This document shows, in pieces, positions 39,232 through 48,364 of a stretch of 64,000 nt of DNA (position 1 is its first letter; every line of letters starts with the position of its first letter). The notes beneath the pieces are model-generated. The model was not told the DNA's origin and made no database searches. It saw only the letters and a program-made list of their open reading frames with translations. Source of the DNA: Flavobacteriales bacterium (GTDB taxonomy: Bacteria; Bacteroidota; Bacteroidia; Flavobacteriales; Flavobacteriaceae); the NCBI GenBank assembly GCA_003331305.1, contig QOQB01000002.1:62001-126000 (forward strand). The letters are read 5' to 3'. Made by a program: the position numbers and the translations under genes.

Positions 39232-40101
39232 TCAGTTACGTTTGTCTTGTCCCCACAACAGCTTGTTGCGAAGGGTATCAAAAAAGTTATGATTGTTAGG
39301 GCGAATAAAGACAATAGGACATACCGCTTTTTTAATATGGATAGTGGTGTTCATTGGAATAGAAAATAAGCGCGTATCAAGTGAAACCAAGTGGGAGTCA
39401 CCCCTACCTTCTACATGAAGTTCAATTTCTACATCATCTGCCACAACTAAAGGGCGTGCATTTAGATTGTGTGGCGCTATGGGGGTAAGCACCAAGCTTT
39501 TACTTTCGGGTGCAATGATAGGCCCGCCACTGCTTAATGAGTATCCTGTAGAGCCTGTAGGAGTTGCTACAACCAAGCCATCGGCCCAATATACATTTAA
39601 GTAAGCGCCATTCACTTTGGTGTGGATCGTAACCATGGAAGTGGTGTTTTCACGGGCCACTGAAACTTCATTTAGTGCTAATGAAAATGTTTCTAACTCA
39701 GGTTGAGGAGGATTGGTTTTAATTTCAAGTACGCTACGCTCTTCCGTGCTGTAGTTTTTTGAAACAATATCGGAAAGACACGTTTCTATTTCGTTTGGCT
39801 GAACAGTAGCCAAAAACCCCAAACGACCTGTATTGATACCGATTAATGGAATTTTAGATTCACGAACATAGTTCAAGGCACGAAGTACCGTTCCATCGCC
39901 ACCAACGGCAAAAAATACAGTTGTTTTTGAATCAATATCTAGGTGGGAATCAAACGATGAAACAGCTATTTTAGGGAAGTGTGTTGAAAGTTTTTTTTCT
40001 ATCTGAATAACAGCTTTTTTGTCTGTAAAAAAAGCAAGAATTCGAGATACAATCCGAAGCGTTGCGTCGTCATGCACTAAACTGTATAACGCTATATTCA
40101 T
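39232..40101 (-). CDS. nadK: NAD kinase
   Basis: NadK phosphorylates NAD to NADP. The 289-residue protein has the F-A-V-G-G-D-G-T-V-L-R motif, N-T-G-R-L-G-F-L, and S-T-G-Y-S-L-S-S-G-G-P. It heads the minus-strand envelope run, 45 nt before DUF6089, and diverges from pdxJ. A CBS-domain gene often present between nadK and pdxJ in relatives is absent here. Confidence 0.96.
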   Translation of the reverse strand: MNIALYSLVHDDATLRIVSRILAFFTDKKAVIQIEKKLSTHFPKIAVSSFDSHLDIDSKTTVFFAVGGDGTVLRALNYVRESKIPLIGINTGRLGFLATVQPNEIETCLSDIVSKNYSTEERSVLEIKTNPPQPELETFSLALNEVSVARENTTSMVTIHTKVNGAYLNVYWADGLVVATPTGSTGYSLSSGGPIIAPESKSLVLTPIAPHNLNARPLVVADDVEIELHVEGRGDSHLVSLDTRLFSIPMNTTIHIKKAVCPIVFIRPNNHNFFDTLRNKLLWGQDKRN

Positions 40102-40105
40102 GGTA

Positions 40106-40113
40106 CAAAGTTA
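40106..40113 (-). promoter_or_regulatory. -7 promoter element of nadK
   Basis: On the minus strand the sequence is TAACTTTG, matching TAnnTTTG, 4 nt before the nadK ATG. The facing pdxJ promoter candidate TATTTTTA (40144-40151, one mismatch) lies 30 nt away. Confidence 0.5.
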
Positions 40114-40175
40114 GACCAAAAAGAATAAAGATGTATAATGTTGTATTTTTACGCCCTTAGAACCTGTAGAAACCT

Positions 40176-40895
40176 ATGAAAAAGTTAAGTGTTAACATCA
40201 ATAAAATTGCCACACTGCGCAATGCTCGTGGGGGAGATCAACCCAATGTGATAGACCTGGCTCGTGACATCCAAGCTTTCGGCGCTCAAGGAATTACAGT
40301 TCATCCAAGACCAGACGAAAGACATATTACATATGAAGATGTTACGGAATTACCTTCAGTTATCACCACAGAATTTAACGTGGAGGGCAATCCAATTCCA
40401 AAATTTATTGACTTGGTTTGTAAGGTTAAACCCACACAGGTGACACTTGTACCTGATGCCCCCGATGCCATAACATCAAATGCGGGTTGGGATACTGTTG
40501 CTCACCGTTCATTTTTACAAGAAGTGATACAGGAATTTAAGCTCAACGGCATTCGTACCTCTATTTTTTTGGATCCTGATGTAGCTCAAGTTGAAGCAGC
40601 AATTGCCACGGGTACAGATCGTATCGAATTGTACACAGAGTCGTATGCGGAATATTTTGTCAAAAACCCTGAGAAAGCAATTGCTCCTTTTGTTGATGCT
40701 GCCAAAAAAGCTAAAGAAGTTGGAATAGGGCTTAATGCCGGACACGATTTGAGTTTGGAAAACATTCAGTTTTTTGCCCAAAACATACCTGGCTTGTTGG
40801 AAGTTTCTATAGGTCACGCCTTAATTTGCGAATCTCTTTATTATGGCTTAGAAAATGTGATAAACCAATACATATCTAAACTATCGAACCCTTAG
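40176..40895 (+). CDS. pdxJ: Pyridoxine 5'-phosphate synthase
   Basis: PdxJ condenses 3-amino-2-oxopropyl phosphate with deoxyxylulose 5-phosphate to make pyridoxine phosphate. The 239-residue TIM barrel starts with L-S-V-N-I-N-K-I-A-T-L-R-N-A-R-G and contains H-P-R-P-D-E-R-H, E-L-Y-T-E-S-Y-A and G-L-N-A-G-H-D-L, all family signatures. Its stop is inside the probable coding start region of the next gene. Confidence 0.96.
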   Translation: MKKLSVNINKIATLRNARGGDQPNVIDLARDIQAFGAQGITVHPRPDERHITYEDVTELPSVITTEFNVEGNPIPKFIDLVCKVKPTQVTLVPDAPDAITSNAGWDTVAHRSFLQEVIQEFKLNGIRTSIFLDPDVAQVEAAIATGTDRIELYTESYAEYFVKNPEKAIAPFVDAAKKAKEVGIGLNAGHDLSLENIQFFAQNIPGLLEVSIGHALICESLYYGLENVINQYISKLSNP

Positions 40896-40930
40896 TTCAC
40901 AGTACCGTTACAGGGCAAGGTTCGCCACTG

Positions 40931-41653
40931 TTGATTTTGCATGGATTTTTAGGCATGTCCGACAACTGGCGTACGCATGCCAAGTACTGGTCTTCGCATT
41001 ATGAGGTCCATGCCATAGACCAACGAAATCACGGTAAAAGTTTTCACAGCGAATCATTTGACTACGAAATTTTGGCTCAAGACGTTGTTGCTTATATGGA
41101 TGCACACAAACTTGATAAAGCGATTGTTTTGGGGCATTCTATGGGGGGGAAAACGGCCATGACTTTGGCACTGAAATATCCCGATCGTGTGCGTAAACTT
41201 ATCGTAGCAGATATTGCACCAAAAGTGTATGACGTACGCGAAAAGTTCTCCAATATTATTGATGGACTGTTACATTTGAATGCGAATATTTTTACTTCAA
41301 GAACGCTTGCTGATGATACACTTTCCGCTTTTGTTTCTGATGTTGGTGTACGGCAGTTTTTATTAAAGAACTTAGCATGGACCGAGCAACGTACGTTAAA
41401 ATTGCGTTGCAACATTGAGATATTACAGCACAAGTTAACCGAAATTGGTGCTGCTCCCAAAGGAGTCATTTTTGAAGGGAAAACGCTGTTTTTGGCAGGC
41501 AGAAATTCAGACTATATTTTAGAAAACGATCACACCGAAATCCAATCGTATTTTCCTAATACAACGCTGAATTGGATACCAAATGCAGGGCACTGGCTCC
41601 ATGCCGAAAACCCAAAAGCATTTACAGCTGCTTTACACGATTTCTTATCCTAA
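40931..41653 (+). CDS. Alpha/beta hydrolase, YbfF-like esterase; true start upstream and non-canonical
   Basis: The protein shows the oxyanion segment L-H-G-F-L-G-M-S-D-N-W, nucleophile elbow G-H-S-M-G-G-K-T and C-terminal N-A-G-H-W-L-H-A-E, typical of the YbfF group. The TTG at 40931 is the first standard start codon, but the frame is open back to 40880 and the upstream codons encode L-V-H-S-T-V-T-G-Q-G-S-P-L-L, which fits the first family strand. No ATG, GTG or TTG lies there; ATC at 40883 is a candidate. The natural substrate is unknown. It probably overlaps the end of pdxJ. Confidence 0.85.
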   Translation: MILHGFLGMSDNWRTHAKYWSSHYEVHAIDQRNHGKSFHSESFDYEILAQDVVAYMDAHKLDKAIVLGHSMGGKTAMTLALKYPDRVRKLIVADIAPKVYDVREKFSNIIDGLLHLNANIFTSRTLADDTLSAFVSDVGVRQFLLKNLAWTEQRTLKLRCNIEILQHKLTEIGAAPKGVIFEGKTLFLAGRNSDYILENDHTEIQSYFPNTTLNWIPNAGHWLHAENPKAFTAALHDFLS

Positions 41654-41671
41654 AGCTCTAGAAATCTTTGC

Positions 41672-41702
41672 TTTGACCTTGGTGTAAAATAGCCTACTTT
41701 TG
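41672..41702 (+). promoter_or_regulatory. Complete Bacteroidota promoter of tig
   Basis: TTTG at 41672-41675 and TACTTTTG at 41695-41702 are separated by exactly 19 nt, the consensus -33/-7 arrangement. The ATG follows 17 nt later. This is the best promoter in the window. Confidence 0.8.
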
Positions 41703-41719
41703 CCAGCTATTAAAATAAG

Positions 41720-43036
41720 ATGATGAACGTTACGCGAAAAGATATAGATGCCCTTAATGCGGTCTTAACTGTTGAAGTAAAACAAGAAGAAGTTGCGCCA
41801 CAGGTAGAAAAAGTGCTAAACGACTACCGTAAGCGCGCAAACATTCCAGGATTTAGAAAAGGGAATATTCCTATGAGTGTTGTAAAAAAGCAATACGGAC
41901 AGGCGGTTTTGGTAGATGAGGTTAACAAAGCATTACAATCATCATTAAACGAATATCTAAACAAGGAAAAACTTGATATTTTAGGCAATCCATTACCCGT
42001 ACCTGTAGATGAGATGGATTGGTCTGCTCCAATTTTTTCATTTGATTTTGAATTGGGGCTCACCCCAAATGTGGAGGTAAAACTTCCCAACAGAAAAGCT
42101 GTTACACGATATGAAATCCAAGCGGATGATGCCTTTGTAAACGAACAATTAGAGCGTTTGCAAAAACAGTACGGCACGATCACCCCAACAGAAGAAGTTT
42201 CTAAAGAAACCGAACTCACCGTTGGAGTTGTTTTTGAGGGATCTGAGGATAACAAAAGCGCTACCTTTTCCGTAGACGAAATTAAAAGTAAAAGGGCTAT
42301 ATCCGCTTTCAAAAAAGCGACTTTAGGAGATGTTGTTTCTCTTAGCACAAAAGGACTGTTCAAAGAAGATCATGTATTGCAACGTGTTATGGGTAAATTG
42401 CCTGAGAAAGCACTAGAGCTTTCACTAACCTTGCAAGAACGCAACAACCGTGGTTTGGCAGAACTAGACCAAGAATTTTTAGATAAAGTATTCGGTAAAG
42501 ATGCTGTTAAAACAGCAACCGAATGCAAGGATAAACTTAAGGAGGACGCTTCTGGTCATTTTGAAACGCAGGCAAATCAGAAGTTTGTCAACGATATGAC
42601 AGAGAATTTGATTGATAATACCAAGTTTTCATTGCCAGATACATTTTTAAAAAAATGGATGCAAACGGCAGGAGAAAACCCCATTTCTGCTGAAGAAGCG
42701 GAGGCAGAGTATGCAAAATCGGAGCGTGGCTTGCGATACCAACTTATTGAATCTAAATTGATTCAAGATAACAACCTTCAAATAACTAGAGAAGAAATAG
42801 AAACCTTTGCTAAAGATTTACTCAAAAAGCAAATGTTGCAATTTGGACGCACAGACGTTAAGGATGAAGAACTCAATGATATTGCCGCTCGTATTTTGGG
42901 GAATCAAGAAGAAGTAAAACGCATTTCAGATCAAGTTATGAGTGAAAAAATGCGACAACTGTTTTTAGAAAAAGGTAACATTAAAGTTAAAAAAGTAAAC
43001 TACGACACCTTTATGAAGGAGGCGTACAAAAAATAA
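41720..43036 (+). CDS. tig: Trigger factor
   Basis: Trigger factor is the ribosome-bound chaperone that meets nascent chains. The 438-residue protein has the ribosome-binding region with I-P-G-F-R-K-G-N-I-P, and a C-terminal chaperone domain. The peptidyl-prolyl isomerase domain appears diverged, as in other Bacteroidota. Two adjacent ATGs (41720 and 41723) are possible starts. It stands 29 nt before clpP in the common tig-clpP-clpX order. Confidence 0.92.
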   Translation: MMNVTRKDIDALNAVLTVEVKQEEVAPQVEKVLNDYRKRANIPGFRKGNIPMSVVKKQYGQAVLVDEVNKALQSSLNEYLNKEKLDILGNPLPVPVDEMDWSAPIFSFDFELGLTPNVEVKLPNRKAVTRYEIQADDAFVNEQLERLQKQYGTITPTEEVSKETELTVGVVFEGSEDNKSATFSVDEIKSKRAISAFKKATLGDVVSLSTKGLFKEDHVLQRVMGKLPEKALELSLTLQERNNRGLAELDQEFLDKVFGKDAVKTATECKDKLKEDASGHFETQANQKFVNDMTENLIDNTKFSLPDTFLKKWMQTAGENPISAEEAEAEYAKSERGLRYQLIESKLIQDNNLQITREEIETFAKDLLKKQMLQFGRTDVKDEELNDIAARILGNQEEVKRISDQVMSEKMRQLFLEKGNIKVKKVNYDTFMKEAYKK

Positions 43037-43065
43037 TCGCTATATTTAACATACAATTTTAAGCT

Positions 43066-43725
43066 ATGGATTTCGGAAAAGAATTTAAACAATACGCAAC
43101 CAAACATCACGGTATAAACTCGCTTTATTACAATGAACTTGTAAGCAGTTTAACCCCTTATATCATCGAGGAGCGTCAACTTAATGTGGCGCAAATGGAT
43201 GTATTTTCTAGGTTGATGATGGATCGCATCATCTTTTTGGGAACTGCCATTAACGATAGTGTTGCGAATATTATTCAGGCGCAATTGCTCTTTTTGGAAA
43301 GCACAGACAAAAACAAAGACATTCAGATTTACATCAACTCGCCAGGGGGAAGCGTGTATGCCGGATTAGGTATTTACGATACCATGCAGTTTATCAATCC
43401 CGACGTAGCTACTATTTGTACGGGAATTGCGGCGTCAATGGGTGCTGTGTTGCTGTGTGCGGGTCAGGAAGGAAAGCGCTCTGGACTACCACACTCACGT
43501 GTGATGATTCACCAACCTCTAGGAGGCGCACAAGGACAAGCATCGGATATTGAAATTACGGCGCGTGAAATTCTAAAGCTTAAGAAAGAATTGTACGAAA
43601 TCATTGCCAAACACAGTAATCAACCCTATGATAAGGTGTACGAAGATTCAGATCGTGATTATTGGATGAAAGCGCTAGAAGCCAAAGAATACGGCATGAT
43701 AGACGAGGTATTGACCAGAAGTTAA
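43066..43725 (+). CDS. clpP: ATP-dependent Clp protease proteolytic subunit
   Basis: ClpP forms the tetradecameric serine protease chamber served by ClpX. The 219-residue protein has catalytic Ser124 in A-A-S-M-G-A, His149 in M-I-H-Q-P-L-G-G and probable Asp198 in D-S-D-R-D-Y-W. The ATG is 29 nt after tig, and clpX begins one base after its stop. Confidence 0.97.
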   Translation: MDFGKEFKQYATKHHGINSLYYNELVSSLTPYIIEERQLNVAQMDVFSRLMMDRIIFLGTAINDSVANIIQAQLLFLESTDKNKDIQIYINSPGGSVYAGLGIYDTMQFINPDVATICTGIAASMGAVLLCAGQEGKRSGLPHSRVMIHQPLGGAQGQASDIEITAREILKLKKELYEIIAKHSNQPYDKVYEDSDRDYWMKALEAKEYGMIDEVLTRS

Positions 43726-43726
43726 G

Positions 43727-44956
43727 ATGGAAGAAGAATTAAGTTGTTCGTTTTGTGGTCGTAAAAAAGCCGAAACCAAATTATTGGTGGCTGGACTCAA
43801 TGCGCATATTTGCGAGCGTTGTGTTGAACAAGCCGTTGGGATTATCCAAGAGGAAAAAACGCACATTGACACAGCAACATCTTCTGCTGATATTCTACTT
43901 AAAAAACCCAAACAGATTAAGGCGTTTTTAGACGAATATGTCATTGGACAAGAGCGCGCCAAAAAAGTGCTTTCGGTTGCGGTGTATAACCACTACAAAC
44001 GGCTTACCCAAACCCATGATGACAACGACGTAGAAATCCAAAAAAGTAATATTATTATTGCCGGGCAAACGGGAACAGGGAAAACCCTTTTGGCAAAAAC
44101 CATTGCCAAAATGCTGCAAGTACCACTTGCCATCGTAGATGCCACCGTACTTACGGAAGCGGGTTATGTGGGCGAAGATGTAGAAAGCATTTTGACACGC
44201 TTACTACAAGCCGCCGACTACGACCAGCAAAAAGCCGAAAAGGGTATCGTATTTATTGATGAGATTGATAAAATTGCACGTAAAAGTGATAACCCTTCCA
44301 TTACCAGAGATGTTTCAGGTGAGGGTGTACAACAGGCATTGCTAAAACTTCTTGAAGGAACCGTAGTAAACGTCCCACCAAAAGGAGGACGCAAACACCC
44401 CGATCAGAAGTTTGTGGAAATCAACACGGAACATATTTTATTTATCGCTGGCGGTGCTTTTGACGGCATCGAGCGTCATATTGCCAAACGCATGAACATG
44501 CAAGCGGTAGGCTATAGCACTTCGGCTAAGCGAGAGAGCGTTTCTGAAGAAGAATTGTTGGCACATATTACGCCATCTGATTTAAAAGATTTTGGATTGA
44601 TTCCTGAGATTATTGGGCGTTTGCCTGTATTGACGCACATGAACCAATTGAGCAAAAAAGCATTGCGCGCTATTTTGGTTGAGCCTAAAAATGCATTGAT
44701 TAAGCAATACGAACATTTGTTTGCATTGGATGACATAATACTAACATTTGCTCCATCCACATTGGATTATATTGTGGAGCAAGCAATGCACTATGCCCTG
44801 GGTGCACGAGGGTTACGCTCCCTTTGTGAAGCCATACTCACCGATGCTATGTTTGAACTGCCAGGCACAAAAACCACCTCACTAAAAGTGACCAAACGCT
44901 ATGCCGAAAACAAGCTTAGCGGTATAGAGCTAAACCAGCTTAAAGCGGCTTCTTAG
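43727..44956 (+). CDS. clpX: ATP-dependent Clp protease ATP-binding subunit ClpX
   Basis: ClpX unfolds substrates and feeds them to ClpP. The 409-residue AAA+ protein has an N-terminal zinc finger (C-S-F-C then H-I-C-E-R-C), Walker A G-Q-T-G-T-G-K-T, Walker [10 protein letters not shown] and the pore loop region around G-Y-V-G-E-D-V-E-S. It directly follows clpP. Confidence 0.97.
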   Translation: MEEELSCSFCGRKKAETKLLVAGLNAHICERCVEQAVGIIQEEKTHIDTATSSADILLKKPKQIKAFLDEYVIGQERAKKVLSVAVYNHYKRLTQTHDDNDVEIQKSNIIIAGQTGTGKTLLAKTIAKMLQVPLAIVDATVLTEAGYVGEDVESILTRLLQAADYDQQKAEKGIVFIDEIDKIARKSDNPSITRDVSGEGVQQALLKLLEGTVVNVPPKGGRKHPDQKFVEINTEHILFIAGGAFDGIERHIAKRMNMQAVGYSTSAKRESVSEEELLAHITPSDLKDFGLIPEIIGRLPVLTHMNQLSKKALRAILVEPKNALIKQYEHLFALDDIILTFAPSTLDYIVEQAMHYALGARGLRSLCEAILTDAMFELPGTKTTSLKVTKRYAENKLSGIELNQLKAAS

Positions 44957-44986
44957 TTTTTTTGTTATTTTAGCGTAGAACAAGCC

Positions 44987-45065
44987 CTAAATCTGTTCTT
45001 CAACTAAATATTCTCTACCGTCTGGTAGACTTGCTTTTTCTTTAAGGATTTTTTTGGGGTTACTT
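44987..45065 (-). pseudogene. Possible 3' remnant of a lost gene (about 25 codons)
   Basis: On the minus strand the last 25 codons before a TAG encode L-S-N-P-K-K-I-L-K-E-K-A-S-L-P-D-G-R-E-Y, then a short tail. This reads like a genuine protein C-terminus, whereas the rest of that ORF is antisense to the lipoprotein. No start or upstream body is present. I cannot name the parent family. It may be chance. Confidence 0.25.
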
Positions 45066-45077
45066 AAACCCAATAAA

Positions 45078-45974
45078 ATGAAATTATTTAAGGTTACAGT
45101 TGTACTAGTTACGTTATCAATTATAATTAGCTGTGGTACTTCAAAAGGATATGTTGGTGACAAAATATCTACTAATGAATTGGCTATTTTAAATGGAAGC
45201 GTTAACTCCATAGCTATAGATGGTAGAAAGCATAAAGAAAGAGTTCTTTTTGCCAAAGTAAATCAGAGGGATGTTGGAAGTTACAGTAAAGGATGGCCTA
45301 AGAATTTAAAAGTTAAAGAAGGTAAAAATGTAATTGAAGTAAGGCACTTTAGAACTTGGAAGTATGGCATTGAATATACTGGAGGAGGTGCAATTGGAGG
45401 TATACAAGCTGGACTAAATCAGGAACGAACAATGAATCACCACCATTATGTGCTAAGTTTTATTGCGGAAAAAAACAAGAACTACCTCATAAGTATTATG
45501 TCTGACCCTGATAATTTAGGTAATGTTTCTATTTCTCTTATTAATGCATCTACTAACCAAGAAGTTGAATTCCAGTATGAAAAAAAGATTATAAACAAAT
45601 CTGGAATTACTAATTCATTTATTGGTAGTGAAAAAGTTGATGAGCTTGGAAATGGAACTGTTATAATTTATAATGGAGCAAAGGGATTGTACAAAAATAA
45701 ATTAAATACTGGAAGGTTAAGTATTTGGATTGATGATAAGCTTCTAGGGCATATTGATCCAGATGAGTACTTGATAGTCCCTCTTTCAAAAGGGAAGCAT
45801 CATGTTAAACTTTTACATGTTGATGTTTTTAATATAAAAAGTGAGCATGATATTGTAATCAATGATGAAACCAAAATTTTACAGGTAAAACCCACGGCTT
45901 TTTCAAATAAACTGTTAATTACCAATAGTTTGCCTAAAAAATTTGACCGATTTAGGAATGCTAAAGAGAATTAA
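45078..45974 (+). CDS. Putative lipoprotein with PEGA/DUF2846-like C-terminal domain
   Basis: The product has 298 residues from the ATG at 45078; the ORF track's earlier start lies outside the lipoprotein signal. The signal ends I-I-I-S-C-G-T. The first half has I-D-G-R-K-H and K-V-K-E-G-K-N-V-I-E-V-R-H, and the second has S-I-W-I-D-D-K-L-L-G-H-I-D-P-D-E-Y and L-S-K-G-K-H-H-V-K, which resemble PEGA or DUF2846 modules. By eye the gene is markedly AT-rich compared with clpX and the GH3 gene, suggesting transfer. Function unknown. Confidence 0.75.
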   Translation: MKLFKVTVVLVTLSIIISCGTSKGYVGDKISTNELAILNGSVNSIAIDGRKHKERVLFAKVNQRDVGSYSKGWPKNLKVKEGKNVIEVRHFRTWKYGIEYTGGGAIGGIQAGLNQERTMNHHHYVLSFIAEKNKNYLISIMSDPDNLGNVSISLINASTNQEVEFQYEKKIINKSGITNSFIGSEKVDELGNGTVIIYNGAKGLYKNKLNTGRLSIWIDDKLLGHIDPDEYLIVPLSKGKHHVKLLHVDVFNIKSEHDIVINDETKILQVKPTAFSNKLLITNSLPKKFDRFRNAKEN

Positions 45975-45986
45975 ATAAAATCTAAC

Positions 45987-46007
45987 CCTGACTTGACTGT
46001 CGTCAGG
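45987..46007. repeat. Inverted repeat between convergent genes
   Basis: CCTGAC and GTCAGG flank a 9-nt loop between the lipoprotein and the convergent GH3 gene. Without a T-run it is a poor terminator, but it could be one for either strand. Confidence 0.4.
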
Positions 46008-46031
46008 AAGACGCACACCTATTACACCTGC

Positions 46032-47543
46032 TTAAACCTCTCTCAACAACTCCTCTAAATACTCGCGGTTATTGGAAAGGCGTGGTACTTTATGCTGTCC
46101 GCCAATTTTACCTTTTTGCTTCAGCCATTTGTAAAAGGTTTTAGGAGCTGCCACATGTAGTTTCAGCGGCATCAGTGTCATGTTTTTATAGCGTTTGGCC
46201 TCGTAGTCGGAGTTGATGCTTTGCAAGGCTTCGTCTAAGTCTGTAGCAAAGGCTTCGGGGTTTTGCGGCGGTTTTTTAAACTCTACAAGCCATTCGTGCC
46301 CGCCTTTTTCAGAGCCTTCCATAAAAATAGGCGCAGCGGTGTAGTCCACCACTTGGACCTTGTATTTTTGGCAAACTGTTTCTAGTGCTTTGTCGGCATT
46401 TTCAATGACCAACTCTTCCCCAAATACATTGATAAAGTGTTTGGTTCTACCTGTAATTTTAAAGCGATAAGGTAAAACAGAAGTAAAGCGAACGGTGTCG
46501 CCAATGTGGTAGCGCCACAATCCGGCGTTGGTGGAAATAATTACGGCGTATTGCACGCCCACTTCAACCTCAGAAAGGGGTATTACACGCTCGTTTTTTG
46601 TGCCGTAGGTTTTCATGGGGATAAACTCATAAAAAATCCCGTAGTCCAGCATGAGTAAAAGTTCGTCCGAATGCAGTTGATCTTGCACGCCAAAAAAGCC
46701 TTCAGAAGCATTGTAGAGTTCCACATAATGAATGCTATCGCTAGGCAATAAGGATTTGTACTGTTCTTTGTAGGGCAAAAAGTTTACGCCACCGTGAAAA
46801 TAGACCTCCATATTGGGCCAGACGTCCAAGATGGTTTCTCGTCCGGTTTCTGCCAATACTTTTTGCAATAGGACCAACATCCACGAAGGAACACCCGCCA
46901 TACTGCGAATATCTTCTTTGAGGGTTTCTTTTACAATCGCCTCCATTTTGGATTCCCATTCTGCCATCAACGACACTTTTTGACTGGGTGCACTTACCAG
47001 CTCTGCCCACAGCGGTAGGTTGTCAATCATAATCGCTGATAAGTCGCCAAAATAGGTGTTATTTTCTTCGTAAAGGGCTTTGCTTCCACCCAAGCGTAGG
47101 GCCTTTCCTTGAAACAACGTTGAGTTTTCGTTATTGGCAAAATACAGGCTTAGCATGTCTTTGCCGCCCTTAAAATGGCAGTCCTCTAAAGATTCGTTTG
47201 AAATGGGAATGAATTTACTTTTCGCATTGGTTGTGCCACTAGATTTGGCATACCAACGAATGGGCGTTGGCCAAAAAATATTTTGCTCGCCCTTGCGAGA
47301 ACGCTCAATAAGCGGTGCAATCTCTTCGTAGGTGCGCACGGGCACTCTACTAGCAAAATCTTCATAGTGTTGCACATCGGCAAAGCCGTATTGCTTACCA
47401 ACTTCCGTGTTTTTGGCCGTTTGGAGCAATTTGGTGAGTTCTTCGCGCTGTACTTCGTTGGGGTATTTGATAAATAACTCTATATCATGCACCCGCTTTT
47501 TAAGCAGCCAAGAAACAACCGTATGCAGTAGTGGTATTGCCAT
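46032..47543 (-). CDS. GH3-family acyl-adenylate-forming protein
   Basis: The 503-residue protein belongs to the GH3 family (named for plant auxin-amide synthetases). Motifs include Y-A-K-S-S-G-T-T-N-A-K-S-K-F-I-P (ATP-binding), Y-A-V-I-I-S-T-N-A-G-L-W-R-Y and F-I-N-V-F-G-E-E-L. Bacterial members are common in Bacteroidota but their substrates are mostly unknown. It diverges from the DUF2797 gene; its upstream box (TATTTTCG) is a one-mismatch promoter. Confidence 0.9.
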   Translation of the reverse strand: MAIPLLHTVVSWLLKKRVHDIELFIKYPNEVQREELTKLLQTAKNTEVGKQYGFADVQHYEDFASRVPVRTYEEIAPLIERSRKGEQNIFWPTPIRWYAKSSGTTNAKSKFIPISNESLEDCHFKGGKDMLSLYFANNENSTLFQGKALRLGGSKALYEENNTYFGDLSAIMIDNLPLWAELVSAPSQKVSLMAEWESKMEAIVKETLKEDIRSMAGVPSWMLVLLQKVLAETGRETILDVWPNMEVYFHGGVNFLPYKEQYKSLLPSDSIHYVELYNASEGFFGVQDQLHSDELLLMLDYGIFYEFIPMKTYGTKNERVIPLSEVEVGVQYAVIISTNAGLWRYHIGDTVRFTSVLPYRFKITGRTKHFINVFGEELVIENADKALETVCQKYKVQVVDYTAAPIFMEGSEKGGHEWLVEFKKPPQNPEAFATDLDEALQSINSDYEAKRYKNMTLMPLKLHVAAPKTFYKWLKQKGKIGGQHKVPRLSNNREYLEELLREV

Positions 47544-47575
47544 TTTGGGTATATTGCTAAACGAAAATACGAATT

Positions 47576-48364
47576 ATGTTTCAAGGGGTACTGACCAAAA
47601 TGAAAACGGAGTGGCAATCGCCCGTAAACTACTACCTTCTTTTCCAAGATTCTTTTATCCATGTGAATAGTTTGCTGCAAAAAAAAGTGCAGATTTCACT
47701 TACGGGATATGAGTGTTTAAGCTGTCATGCACCTAAAGAAATTTTCCGCCAAGGATTTTGTAAATCGTGCTTTTTTGAAACACCAAGCGCAGGGGAGTGG
47801 ATCATGAAGCCTGAACTAAGTAAAGCGCATTTGGGCATTGAAGACCGCGATTTGGCTTTTGAGCAAAAAGTACAGTTGCAGCCACACATCGTATATTTTG
47901 CTGTTTCGAGCGGACTTAAAGTTGGCGTAACTCGAAAAACCCAAGTACCTACGCGTTGGATTGACCAAGGCGCACACCAAGCCTTGCCCATCGTGGAGGT
48001 GCCAAATCGTTATTTGGCGGGGATTACCGAAGTGGCACTAAAAGCCTATTTCAATGATAAAACCAATTGGCGTGTGATGCTCCAAAACGAAGGCGAACAG
48101 TTGGATTTGGTAGCTGAACGCGCGGCTTGCTTGTTTAAACTTCCTGCCGAAGTACAGCCTTATATTGCTTCCGATGCATCTATTGAAGTTGCCTATCCTG
48201 TGCAACGTTTTCCCGAAAAGGTAAAAAGTTTAACGCTTTCCAAATCCCCAAAATACACAGGGATACTAAAAGGAATTAAAGGACAGTATTGGATTTTTGA
48301 AGACGATACCGTCTGGAATGTTCGCGGGCATGAGGGACACGTGGTGTCTATCGCAGTAGATTAA
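47576..48364 (+). CDS. DUF2797 protein
   Basis: The 262-residue protein has a zinc-ribbon-like cysteine set (C-L-S-C-H-A near residue 50, then C-K-S-C-F-F) and the DUF2797 signature K-V-G-V-T-R-K-T-Q-V-P-T-R-W-I-D-Q-G-A, which resembles a GIY-YIG-like element. The function is not established. The stop overlaps the convergent rluF stop by 4 nt. Confidence 0.88.
   Translation: MFQGVLTKMKTEWQSPVNYYLLFQDSFIHVNSLLQKKVQISLTGYECLSCHAPKEIFRQGFCKSCFFETPSAGEWIMKPELSKAHLGIEDRDLAFEQKVQLQPHIVYFAVSSGLKVGVTRKTQVPTRWIDQGAHQALPIVEVPNRYLAGITEVALKAYFNDKTNWRVMLQNEGEQLDLVAERAACLFKLPAEVQPYIASDASIEVAYPVQRFPEKVKSLTLSKSPKYTGILKGIKGQYWIFEDDTVWNVRGHEGHVVSIAVD

Noticed and set aside
41824-42363. 179-aa minus-strand ORF inside tig
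   Set aside because: It is fully antisense to trigger factor, with Ser/Leu-rich low-information sequence and no recognisable domain.
44987-45256. 89-aa minus-strand ORF near the lipoprotein as an intact gene
   Set aside because: Only its last 25 codons look protein-like; the rest is antisense to the lipoprotein signal region, so I list only a possible remnant.
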